Source: Blasia pusilla (lineage: Eukaryota > Marchantiophyta > Marchantiopsida > Blasiales). Taken from it: a DNA stretch of 64,000 nucleotides. Position 1 is the stretch's first letter. Each line of letters opens with the position of its first letter. The translations under genes were made by a program, and so were the position numbers. Location of the stretch: positions 5,766,001 through 5,830,000 of the forward strand of contig CM114275.1 of assembly GCA_050084515.1 (NCBI GenBank), written 5' to 3'. Below are positions 1-11,600 of this stretch, one piece after another. The notes below the pieces were generated by a model, which did no database searches, was not told the origin of the DNA, and saw nothing but the letters and a program-made list of their open reading frames with translations.

Positions 1-2040
1 ATTCTTGAAAGTCTTTGACTAAATTTGTTATGTTCACGTTCCTCGTGCAAGATATGAAAAATTTGATGCCAAATCTAAAAGATGTATCTTTATTGGCCAC
101 AATGCTGAAACTAAAGGATACAAGTGCTACATTCTATCCTCTAGGAAACTTTTTATTAGTCACGATGTTATTTTTGATAAGCTGAAGTTGTGGTATGCTC
201 TATCTGAGCCTAATTCCATCTCTAAACTTATCTATTGAAGGGGAGAATATGTCTATAAACCAATACACATTGCATAAAAATTCCCCAAGTACTACAACAA
301 AGTCAAGTATAGTCATAGACTCTCCAGTTAAATATGTCAATCCATGGTCGGGAAGAGTACATATTTAATCTATTAATAATAGTTAGAGCTTAACTCAAAT
401 GTCAGAGGCATCCATCTCTAAACAAAAACTTCGTAGATCAAGGGGAGTCACACATCCTCTTTATAGATTCATAAATGAAGGATTCCTTGCAACACATCAT
501 GCATATATCATAACTACCCTTCAAGAACATGAACCAAGTTTTTTTGAAGAAGTTGTATGTAAGGTCAAATGGATTGGAGCTATAGAGACGAGCTTGTTGC
601 ATTAATATATCAATAGACTTGGGAGCTTGTTGATATATCTTTGGGTAAGGAAGGTAGTGGTTGTAGATAGATTTCCAAAGTCAAATGCAATCAAAATGAT
701 AGAGTGAACATATACAAAGCTAGATTTATAGTCAAGGGCTATGCATAAAAATATTATATCGATTATAAGGAGATATTTAGCCCTATTGCACAGATGGCGA
801 CTATGAAAATATTGGTTGGAATTGCAATGAGTAAAAAGTAGAGACTACATCTCATAGACATAAAAAATATCTTCGTGAATAGAGATCTACGTGAAGAAGT
901 ATATATGGTTGGACCACTTGGATATGAGCATTCAAAGTTTCCATTCCGCGTATGCAAGTTAAAGAAAGCTCTATACACGCTCAAGCAAGCCCAAAGAGCT
1001 TGGTATAGCATGATTACATATATCCTACAAGATCTTGGCTTTAGGGTTTTTTTTATCTAATTCCTGGCTCTACTTTGTTAGAGAATAAGGCCTTACGGTT
1101 TTCATTATGTTGTATGTTGACCACCTCTTGATTATTGGGAGTAGTAAGGATATGGTACAACAAATCAAACTAAAATCACAAGAAAAATTTGATGTGAAGG
1201 ACTTATGAGAACTCAAGTACTTCTTTGTTGTTGAGTTTATTATGGTTGAGAGAGCATATGCTTATTACAATGACAATATCCTTTTCACATGCTTTCAAAA
1301 TATGGTATAACTACATGTAAATCAATATCTATATTGTTGGACTAGAGTGTGAATCTAAGAATGAATGAAGGAAAGTTGCTTACAGATTCTAATATATATA
1401 CGCATATGGTTGGAAGTTTGATCCATCTTATCATAATTAGGCCAAACTTGAGCTACGTAGTTGACCTAGTAAGTCAATTCATGCAAGCATCTTGAAAAAC
1501 TCACCTTCATGCTATGAGGAGGATTATGCAGTATGAGAAATGCTCTGTTCAGTTTGGGATTCAATTTGAACATTCTCCAAGTTTATAATTACATGGATTC
1601 ACATGCAGATATTGATTGGGTAATAAGTGTGTGTGATAGACACTCTCCATCTAGTTATTTCTTCACGTCCGGAAGTGTAATTATAAGCTGGGCTTTAAAG
1701 AAACAACCTACATTTGCTTTATCTTCAACGAGGAGCAACAAATGCAGCATGTAGCTTCATCAACTACTTGTTGAGATTTGTCTGAATAACTTAGGACCTA
1801 GTGTAATATATGCAAAAAATATTAGTAGCATCGAGATTGCTAATAATCATGTGTTTTATGCTTGAACAAACCATGTTGATGTGCACTATCACTTCATAAA
1901 AAAGAAAGTGTTTGAAGGAGAAATTGATCTTGTGTATACATGTGGATATTAGTAAATTATTGATATCTTTACAAAGGCATTACATAAAGATAAGTTTAGA
2001 TGTTTAGAAATAATTTAAGTGTTAGAAATATCGATATGAG
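1..2040 (+). mobile_element. Degenerate Ty1/copia retrotransposon pol remnant
   Basis: Translations in shifting frames match the copia polyprotein in order. At the left edge there is the end of the integrase region (a CIFIGHNAETKGYKCY-like block near 80-135). A reverse transcriptase follows at about 580-1320, with a decayed catalytic block at 1108-1135 reading YVDHLLIIGS where YVDD is usual. RNase H lies at about 1600-1745 (GSVIISWALKKQPTFALSS) and the polyprotein tail at about 1840-2020 (TNHVDVHYHFIKKKV, then DIFTKAL). Many stops and frameshifts make it a pseudogene, and its 5' half lies outside the window. Assignment to the copia superfamily rests on the RT and RNase H motifs after integrase; the lineage is not resolved. 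Confidence 0.85.
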
Positions 2041-2400
2041 TTTGAGGTAGAGTATTGAAGATTGAGTTATAGTCAAGCTCTTATGACACACGAAGTTTTA
2101 TATTTGATATTCATACAGAAAAGGAAAGCTTAATTAGTTATTTAAGCATAATTATATGAACTAGGGTTAGAATTAAGGTTATGATTGCTTGTACATATCC
2201 TATATAATTGAGAAGGGGATCGTCCTCTACTCACTCTTTCGTTCTAAAAGTTTGTTCTCCATATTGGTGTGTGAAAGAGAGAGCAATATCCCATCAATTG
2301 TGTTTGTTTAAAAATTATCTACAAAAATCTTATGAAGAGTTTGATTTAAAGGTCATTCAATTAGCATATTATCATGATATTTTTTGGATACCTTGAATGG
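2041..2400 (+). repeat. Probable 3' LTR remnant of the copia element
   Basis: This follows the copia polyprotein tail. A purine-rich stretch near 2040-2052 could be the polypurine tract, with the LTR starting at about 2053 (TATTGAAG). It contains a possible TATA (2201-2208). The right end and the matching 5' LTR are not visible, so the limits are approximate. Confidence 0.4.
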
Positions 2401-2429
2401 AACAATACAATCTAGAGGTAGATTGGAAA

Positions 2430-2700
2430 AAATAATTTGTTAAGACCCAATGATTGAAGCTTTGTGGAGATTGAGTTAGATCACATGCTTGAACCCTATC
2501 CCTATATGTAATAGGAAAAATTATGATAAAATATCAAGATGTATATTTTCTTGATTTAATACGAGATATTAGTGGTCCCGAAAGTAATTAAGAGATACTA
2601 GATGAGTTGAGAGAAGTATTAGAGGAGTATGACAATATATGCCTAGAAAACTTACCGTCAAGATTATCCCAAAAATAGAGGATAGACCACAAGATTTATG
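2430..2700 (+). mobile_element. Ty3/gypsy fragment, start of the RT region
   Basis: At about 2600-2700 one frame reads LEEYDNICLENLPSRLSQK followed by RIDHKIYV. This resembles the conserved stretch just before the reverse transcriptase of plant Ty3/gypsy elements (a D-x-x-P-x-x-L-P...DH-x-I block). Stops interrupt it. It breaks off where the dispersed repeat at 2718 begins. Confidence 0.5.
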
Positions 2701-2717
2701 TCCTTCCAAGAAGTACA

Positions 2718-3060
2718 TCACCATGTAATCTCCTTATCAAGGTTGCTTGTTGATAAATTCCGTGTCTGCAGACATATCCATGTCCATGGACTTACATCCG
2801 TCCTAGGGAAAGACTTGTCCATATGGGCCACATCTTCTCCTTCTACCTCATTCCTCCCACTTGCCATGGTGTTCCATACTCTCACGTTTCTTCCTCCCTC
2901 CACCTCCACTCCCTCCTCCCTTATTCCCCCACTTGCCTTTGCCGTGCCTTCCATCATGAAATATAAGTGTGGGTCCAATCACTTCCAATCCATTTCTGTG
3001 GACATGTCATGACTTGTCTCTCCTAAGGACAAACTCGTCCGTTTTTGTGCAACCATGCAC
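2718..3060. repeat. Dispersed GTCC/GGAC repeat, copy A
   Basis: This copy aligns over about 310 bp with 7406-7712. Both share a left block with TCCATGGACTT and GACTTGTCCATA-GGGCC, a C/T-rich middle, a right block ATGA-x-CTATAA-TGTGGG-CC, and an end with CGTCC...GTCC-TTTTTGTGC. The open reading frames across it are by-products of the C/T-rich tract. No transposase is seen. It is most likely a non-autonomous element. Confidence 0.6.
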
Positions 3061-3119
3061 CTTATTGTCTAGCTCCAAGAGAATTGGAATAATATAAAGC
3101 CCAACAAGTCGAGGTTGCA

Positions 3120-3520
3120 AACGGAAAAAGTCCATTTTTTTGGACTTATGTCCGTCCCTAGGACAGACATGTTTATGTGGGCCCGAGTACATGCGGCGCA
3201 TCCTTGAGCCCATAATGCAGACCCGGGTTGGCCAAGCCAACACCCATTTTGTAGCCCGCATGAAGTGTGTGCGCGGTCTGTGGTTGGGCGGACTCATGGA
3301 CCGTAGTTGAGCTTCCCAAATTGAGGCCTAGCGCGCCCTACCAGCTGCGTGCGGGATTCATATGTGCTAGAAAATGGATGCGGGCTTTGCAAGCCCGAAG
3401 CTACATTACGGGCTCAACAAGCTTAAGGTTAGGCTCAGGTGTGGGTGAGGGACCCATTGCGCACGTCCGTAGACAATTCCAGACTTGTCTATTTTTGTGC
3501 AATTTTTGCCTAAGTGGAGG
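3120..3520. repeat. Dispersed GTCC/GGAC repeat, copy B (rearranged)
   Basis: The left part (3130-3190) has the same TTATGTCCGTCCCTAGGACA block as copy A. The right part (3463-3505) has ACGTCCGTAGAC and TTGTCTATTTTTGTGC, which match the right end of the family. The roughly 270 bp between them is GC-rich and unlike the middle of copies A and C. Confidence 0.45.
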
Positions 3521-3639
3521 AAATATTTCAAAAAGGCTTCATCAAACCCAACGTCTTACTAGGTTAGATAAACCTAGTAACGCTACTCCTAAAACCACCT
3601 ACGTCATATTACTATGACTCCTTCGACGTTAAGTCGGAA

Positions 3640-6600
3640 CCATCAATCTAGGCTTCTCCTCATACAAGGGGGCGATTAGATTAATGGTGCTTAGAGAAGT
3701 GGATGTTGAGAATCCAACACAATGTCTATGAGATTCATGCTATCATCCTTGAGCAAAAAGAAAAACCAAGGTTCAGACGTTTGTCTTGTGAAGGATTACT
3801 TTGTTAGAGATATTATACTAGACATAATAGTGGATGTGGAGTGCGACCACCTAAATATGATGGTAACCATTTCCACTATTATGGTCATCCTCTAGAAAGG
3901 TAGTTTATCTTGCATCTTGAGTTATAGCAAGAGAGATATATGAGCAAGTTGGAGCACTATGTGGAGCTAGAGGTTGAGGTGTAGATGGTCTCGGATGTAG
4001 TGATGAGTGTAGCACTTATCCTATGCATATTAAACCTACTATAGCCCTCTCCCTATCTTGATCACAAATGCATTTCATCATTCAAGTATGTATATAAATT
4101 GGATCTCCATAATCGGGAGCAATCCCTCAAGTAGATATTTCTACTTTTCACTCCAAGTGCTTCAATCATATATTTCTTTGATTTTCTTGCTCAAGACTTG
4201 TGTTTACGCACTGGCAATCTGCTCCACGATGAGATTGAGTATGTAAGTCATCTGATATATCAACATTACTTATGAGTTGAAAAAACAAATATGGAGGCTA
4301 TTTCAGACAGTCCACGTCCTACAAATGCAACTCAAGTTTGTACATTGATAAGATTTCCAACTTCTATCGACAATCTGTGAACCGTATTAGTGTGATTATG
4401 AATGGAGCCTTTAACTATTCTAAAGGTCACCAATCATGAGTGATAGTTGGGGATATGAGTATGAGAGAGATTTTGAATAGCGCAAGAATAGATTGATATT
4501 CATGTTCGGTTGGAAGAGAAAATCAATGGGCATCCTTTCCAATTGCATACAAATTGGAGTATGTTGGAACTTGGGGATATCCTAATCTAACTTGATGATG
4601 AGTTTATAGAGATTTTTTTGTGGCTTAAGTTAGTTACTCAAATAATGCATTAGAGGCAAAATACGTTTTGAATGAGGGAAAGTTTTTAGCCATAGTGTGG
4701 GCTATGGCATATTTCAAGTGCTATTTGTTCGATAATCTCTTTATTCTAATTACTCATGACTCATCAACTCTTATGGATTCTCTAACAAGCTTAGAGGTAA
4801 GATTTCCATATATGCTCTTTTTTTCTAGGGATATGATTTCCAAGTAGTGCATTGGGGGCCTAGACGAACCATCCAAGATGCATATGGATTGATTTGTAAC
4901 CCATGCACGCGCCAATGAGATGTGACTAGAGCTAGATTGCCTTGTGAGAGTGATGAGGAGACGGTTCTTAGATGACATGCATATGTCTAGTTGGTTACCT
5001 TGTTGGACATGAAGGGTCACAAACATAGTTTTGACTTTGACAAGAAATCAATATCGGGAGTCGCAAGATATGTAAACTAGTAAGGATGAAACATCTGGCT
5101 AAGATATCCAAGAGGACCAAATGATCTTGTAGTATCTATATATTTGAAGAAAAGTAGGCATATTGGTTTCCAAGACCAAGATCAAATCCTATAGCAAACT
5201 AAGTCATTAAGATGGAAGGGGACATATGTTTTATGTATTTGAAAGGATAGTTGAGTGCAAGCGGTGCTTCAGATTTTGCAACAAGCAGGATTGGTGCAAC
5301 ATGCCCACGAGGATTCAAGATGTTTTGGTATAAAGAAAATCTATAACTTTTTGTGGAATTTTTTTGGTGATATGGCATGAAAAAAAATGTTTAATTATCT
5401 ATGTCCAAGGATATGGTGTGTGATAGAGTATGAGTATCCTTCAATGCTTTGACTTCATATATAATTGCATACTCTATTGATCATTGAATTGGTTTAGGTT
5501 ACCACTGGAGTTTAGGTTTTTTGGACCTTTATCTTTGATAGAGCATGAAGAATATATTTTACAATGTGTATTTCTTCATGATGGTTGAGCATGTGTTTTC
5601 AAATAGATCTAGCTGGATCTAGTTCCAGAAAAGATAGTGAAGGATTCTCAGTAGTGCATGCGTTCTTAGTCTCTTAGATGAAGTGATGACTTAGTGGAGC
5701 ACATCAATAGAAGTTTTGACCAAATAAGGTATCAAGTTTTGTGGTGGATTTCAAGTCTTGTGTGCTTAGCTGTTGATTTATGATTGCACAATGTCATGAG
5801 ATCATCTTGAGATAGATTACTTAGGGGAAAGAGTTTTCCATATGGTGAAAATAGGTTTGCAAAAGTGTAGCTCGCTAAGATATCATCTAGATGATTGGCA
5901 ATTTGATACTTTCCATAATTGTGGTTGGCGATTGGCTATCGATTTAGCTCAAAGTTGAAAGAATCCTTAAAATCATTTTCACCATATTTTCTGCTTTATG
6001 GACAAGAGCTACATTTACCTACGTCTACTTATTATGATGTTGGAAGGGTTTTGAACCTCAAAAATCCAAATATGTGAGTGATAGTATGCTCTCGATAAGT
6101 TGAGACATTCCAACAAATAATGCCCATAATGCTTATTGGCTATTGCACAACCTCAAGATAGACCAAGGTACACAACTATTTTAGAAGGAGGATATTTATT
6201 GACTATCTATTAAAGGTTTCATCAAAAAGATTATGTGTACTTGTTGAATATGACTCTAAAGATATTGAATGTTATGACATGATGCATCAGTTTTAAGGTG
6301 GGGGAGGAATTTCCATCACTCATTTACTTATTGAAGGGATATGTTGGTATGGTTTGGAAGGATCAATCGCATACTTGTATGTAATGTCACATTCCAAATA
6401 TTAATCGTATTATAGAACCAAATTTTTTTAAAATGATACCTACTTGCTTGTAATGCATGTACAGATCTGCTAGAGGTGCAATCTACATGCTAATTGTAAT
6501 GGATGTTTGAGAGGGTTACAAATTTCATGTTTGAGTCTCTGACAAGGGTTTTTGAGGGAAAATGGAAACGTCCTAGATGTACCTAAAATTGGTTTTTGTT

Positions 6601-7130
6601 ATTAATCTAGACTTGTTGGAGTGACATTCATGACAAGAAGGCATTAATGATGGGGCACGATAAGCACATTACATTTTTGCACTTAGCTAGCGTCACAACG
6701 ATGTATCTTATCATGAGTAAGAATAGATGACTACATAGAGTTAGAGGGATGTAATTTCCAACTAGGATGGATGATTGGATATCTTTTTGATACATGATCA
6801 CCTATATGTATGCTTTCTATGATTGAGTGCGGTTTTAAAATTGATGAATTGTGTGGACGATAATAATCATGTATGTTGCATATGTACATGAATATTGTTG
6901 ATCAGTTGTACTAACATCGAGAGTATTTGCATGGTATGGGCGTTGATATATGTAGGTTGAAGGTGACTTGCTAGGGAGGTGGGGAATATGTCAATGCATA
7001 TGTAGGTTATTGCTAATTTAGGGCTATTTAGAGGAACTTAATATGTTGGATAAGTTCAATTTTTTTCCACTCGATTAAGTTTCCAATTTCTAGGGTTCCC
7101 TTGACTTGTTGTTGGTTAGGGTTAGAGAGG
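3640..7130 (+). mobile_element. Degenerate Ty3/gypsy retrotransposon, copy 1
   Basis: Pol motifs appear in order with many stops. RNase H is at about 4660-4910 (FLAIVWAMAYFKCYLF, LITHDSSTL, then YDFQVVHWGPRRTIQDA). The integrase zinc-finger region is at about 5255-5340. Integrase follows, its C-terminal part at about 5930-6030 (GYRFS, FSPYFLLYGQELHLPT), and a tail near 6130-6290. The 5255-5340 segment also matches the reverse complement of about 36290-36380, so the minus-strand element there belongs to the same family. Sequence from about 6640 to 6900 resembles 56330-56530 and is probably LTR. No open frame survives. Confidence 0.8.
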
Positions 7131-7137
7131 TGCACAT

Positions 7138-7272
<135 letters not shown>

Positions 7273-7405
7273 TCACTTTCTTTTTTGATCCATCTTCCAT
7301 GAGGCAATAGAGCATGACCCTCCTTATCTTGTGACTAATTTAAGCTTTTTACTAAGATAATGGGTTTTTTTATAACATGAAAGAGAGAGTTAGAGAGTAT
7401 GCAAG

Positions 7406-7712
7406 GTTGCATGTGGAGAAAGTCTATGTCCACGAACATGTCCACATCTGTGGACTTTCTTTCATCCTATGGAAGGACTTGTCCATACGGGCCACACCGT
7501 CCCCTTTTTCCTCATTTCCCCCACTTGCCTTAATGTTCTGTACTTTCCCGTTTCTTCCTTCTTCCTTCTTCCTCCTCCCATCTCCACACGCTCCCCCTTT
7601 ATTGCCCACATTCCCTTTCCCTACCTTCTACCATGAGCTATAATTGTGGGCCCCATCTATTCCAATCCATGACCGTCCCAAGAATGGACGTGTCCATTTT
7701 TGTGCGATAATG
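7406..7712. repeat. Dispersed GTCC/GGAC repeat, copy C
   Basis: This is the best-preserved partner of copy A. It opens with ATGTCCACGAACATGTCC, has a C/T-rich centre, and ends with CCGTCCCAAGAATGGACGTG followed by TCCATTTTTGTGC. Related CCGTCC...GGAC-x-TGTCC motifs occur near both ends, as subterminal direct repeats. No coding capacity is evident. Confidence 0.6.
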
Positions 7713-7879
7713 AGACTGTATGAAATCTCATTTCAAAATTTATTAGATTTTATTTTGTTAGATGATTATCCATGTGTTTGGTTTCTAAGGTTGAGTATGG
7801 TTTGCAGACCTACAGGATGAAGACAAAAATACATGTTGTATAATCATGTATATTTATACGATATCTAGTTATCTCCTTT

Positions 7880-8365
7880 CTTGTATTGTTTGATGTGGTG
7901 ATTTTTCATCCTACACGTTCGGTGTTTCGAGCGCCATATACTCAAGGTTTAAAAAATGAGTCAACAACGAGAATGGAGGAGCCATATTGTGTGATGAGAC
8001 ATGTGACTTACGACTATCCATTTTGTGATGGAAGACTTTGGGCACTTACATGTGTCTTTGGATACTTTCTTGAAAAATTTTTCATGTTCATCATTCCCTC
8101 AAAATTTATCGACTCCCCTTCTTTTAGTCATTCTCTTTCCGTTGTCAATACTTATGATTGAAAATGCATCTTGATGATATTACGGTGTACACAAGCATTG
8201 GCCTTGATACATCCGGTAAAGTGGTAGGTGGCCACTAATCTCTTGTCCAATCACCTCTAACCAAGTGCCAATGTTCGTATGTGAGTTGTTTCTAAAGACA
8301 CTCACGCAACTTGTTTGTTGAGTTATACTCTGCTGCCTTTCTGATTCTGCATTTCTTGGATACGA
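7880..8365 (+). mobile_element. 3' fragment of the R2-group-like LINE
   Basis: The nucleotide sequence aligns with the 3' end of the longer LINE at about 50960-51405. Examples are CTTACATGTGTCTTTG-ATACTTTC, the CATTGGC/TTGATAC block, and the final TTGTTGAG stop region. In the long copy the same stretch encodes the C-terminal endonuclease-like domain. Here it is diverged, with small indels, and only short frames remain. It shows the LINE family is multicopy and that older copies exist. Confidence 0.75.
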
Positions 8366-8699
8366 GGTTTGTTTGAATAATAAAATAGGTCTATTTTATT
8401 GTTCCAACAAATATTCTTTTGTCATATATATAGATATGACAAAACAAAACTTACATGTGAAATATCTATGCGTGTTGTACATGAATACACGTAACAATTG
8501 AATGTGGATGTTATGGAAATTTCTTTCCCCATCACTTTGGGTCATATCCCATGGCACCGGGCGATGGAGAGAAAGAGAGGCCAGCAACAATGGCATGGTT
8601 TCTCGGCCCCACAAACGTACATGGGCAGGCAGATATTATCGATATGTGAGATGATGTCCTTGTAGATATCGGAAATATAAGAATATCTCCTCTCGTGTC

Positions 8700-11600
8700 G
8701 TGGAATTCTCGATAGTTCACGATGCGGTGGCACACACGTCACAGCGAACCCGAAAGTGGGGACGAGACGCACCGTGAAAAGTGAAGGCAGGCAACGCAGT
8801 CCTGCGGGCGACGCACCGGAGGAGGAGCCGAGTCCAAGCTACAGGTGAACAGGACTGCCCGACCGGATGGATGGGGCAGTCGGGGTCGCCCGTTCTGTGA
8901 GGAAGGGGTGGTCCTTGTCCTTGCCTTGGCGCGCTGCCCACATGCGAAGCGCTCGCCAAATGACGGATCATTAGGAGATGTCGACGTTTCTGCAAGCGGA
9001 TGAAAATCTGGGCGCTTGGTACGTGCGATATTTAATAATTCAAAATTTTTACGTAGGGTTTCTATTTGCAGAAACGCAAATCACATCGCGTTCTAAAGCG
9101 GCACCTCTTGATGTATCGGAAGTCGTCTTACCACTATCTGGAGATCGGTTCCCGTTCCACTAGCCGGGAGAAACGCCGATTTTCTGTCCGAGTCCGATGA
9201 AGTTCCCGATAGGAATACGTGGGAAAATGACACCCGTATTCGTGCCGCCAATCGCCGGGGCGGGGCATGGGCCCTCTCGCAGGGCAGGAGCCCGGGTGAG
9301 AAGAAGCAGATCAGCGTGCGGCGCGCACCGTAAACTGTGGAATGACGTCATCGAGACGTACGGGAGCCCGAGCCCGTTAGACGGCGGGGCGGGATGACGT
9401 CAAGAGCACCCCGCGCTCCGTGATGCAAGAAAATATGCCACAAGAAGAACCACGTGGCATTATCCGCGCAGCGGATCGCGTGCTGTTTGCTCGACAACCC
9501 TTGTTTTGTCCACATGTGATGCATCGGCTTGCTTGGATTGTCCCCTTCGCAACCTCACACCCTCCGGGCAGCCGTAACACAGATCGCTGGCTCGCTCGGT
9601 CGCGCTGTCTAGCTAGAGAAGTTGTCGCGCTTATCTAAGAAGGACGCCAATGTGGCGGATGGTTCGTTCGTTGGCCGGGAGTCATAGCTCATTGAAGGTC
9701 ATCACGCTTGGTTGCTTGCCGAAGTGCTAAGTCATCTGACACATCGACAAATACGAAGGGTGCAGTCATCACCTACTTTTTGACGTAGGACCTCCTCATT
9801 GGCCCTTAAAAGCCACTCGGTTGCCCCCCACAAAGATTTCCCCATGCACACGCGGCACACATAGGCACATCGTAAGTGACACACCCCCACCTTGGGTGTC
9901 CTTCGGCAAGTACCCCCCCAACTCCACCCGTTATCGATGACCTGTAAATTCGGGGTTCCCGTCCTTAGACCCGGGCCCAAATGCCGGTTTACGGCGGAGG
10001 CGTCGGTGACCGTTCATAAGAACGAAAGTTCTTCTCGCTTTGGGTTTGTTTTTATTCCGCTGGGCGGCGCTCTTGTGAGCGGAGGAGTCCCGGAGAGTAT
10101 TAAGAGCAATAACGGTTGTTGGAACTGTTGCTCGCGAGCATGCTGGCTCACGATGCATACACCTCCACTAACGCGAGGCTTAAACCCTATCTGTCAACCG
10201 CTTTGATGGCTCGCCCACGAAACAGTGGTGCGATGGAATCTTTGAACAGGTTTGATATTCGGATGGGGGGTATCTTCGCTAGCTGCCAAGCTAGATTCAG
10301 TGCATGCTCCATATTTACATCGCCCGGAAAGGTCATGCTGAGAGTGGTGATAGAATTCATACGCAATCTCACCTGGTGATGCCATCGGTGACCCATCGAT
10401 GATGTAAAGTATGCCGATTCTTAAGTTAGTGTGAAACAACAACTATCGCAATGACAGGTCCGGAAGGACAAAGCGGCCAAAATACCATTCAAGCGAAATA
10501 TACACATGTGGACAGACGACTCTTGAGGATTGGTACGATTTTTTGGACTCCAGTACGTCCTGATGCTTACTTTACGTGTGGGATCGTGGAGCAAACCACT
10601 GGGGAAAACATGACTTTTGTGAGTGCATACATCAACAGCAGCTGCAGTAGATCCCATTTGTTGGGAGGATCAGTACTTGTTTTGTCACTTTTCTGCTATT
10701 TTTTTTCGTGGATTCCGACGAAAACCTAATTGAACTCATGCACAGCTGAAACTCACGAGTTGCCTCCCAACTTAAAACTTGAGGAACTTGACCAACCATC
10801 ATCCATGCACGAACCCCCCCTTTGCTTGCCACTACTGTTGAAAGGTAGACCTGACCTTGTCTCCACTAACTTTATTGCCTTCGTGCGTTCTCGAGCATGT
10901 ACATCACATGACCGACCCCAATTTGATACCAACGATAGCCGATGTATTCAAACCTAGAAAAGAAACGGATGGGTCCGGGTATATCGTTACTTCACCCAAC
11001 CCAACTAAACCCAACCAACCAACCAAGGAGGCGGCGGGCTGGGTGTTTTGGGAGAAAAATCCTTAATTATTACAAATATCTTGCACGACTACGTTGATGC
11101 CTTCATCATGTACGCGGTGAAAAGAAACTTGTCACCAACCTCCCTTGGAGAACCCACATAGAAGCAACGTCGGACTGGGGAGGATGCAAGTTCGTTGTTG
11201 TCTTTCCTTTCCCTTGCCGGAGGACTGGCTCCGCGCGGATTTCCGCTGCCCTAGATGGAGAAAGAACGAGGGACCAGGCGTTAGAGTTAATCCCCCCCTC
11301 CTCCCCACCTTCTATGGGCGTTTAGAGAGGTTTCGGCGGCGAGCTGTAAGGTGGGTTAAATTTTTTTTTATAAAAAAAACCGAAAAATGAGAAAATTTCT
11401 CCTCTTTTTTTTTCTCCGAGATCCGAGAAGCAGGGTAAGGTATCGGACGGTCGTATATATGTGTGTAGCCATAGAGGGTGCCGGAGAGGGTTTACGATGT
11501 ATGTATCTTTCACGAGGATGATGATCCAGAGTGCAAGAAGGAAAGAAAACACTCATCAGGTGGGTGGGTGGGCAAGCATGCATGCCTGACTCGGACGTAT

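Noticed and set aside
1030-1050. TTTAGGGTTTT as a telomere-like or telobox site
   Set aside because: It lies inside the decayed copia reverse transcriptase and is likely chance.
2698-3617. Pro/Ser-rich open frames of 86-116 residues
   Set aside because: They fall in a dispersed repeat whose other copies do not keep the frame.
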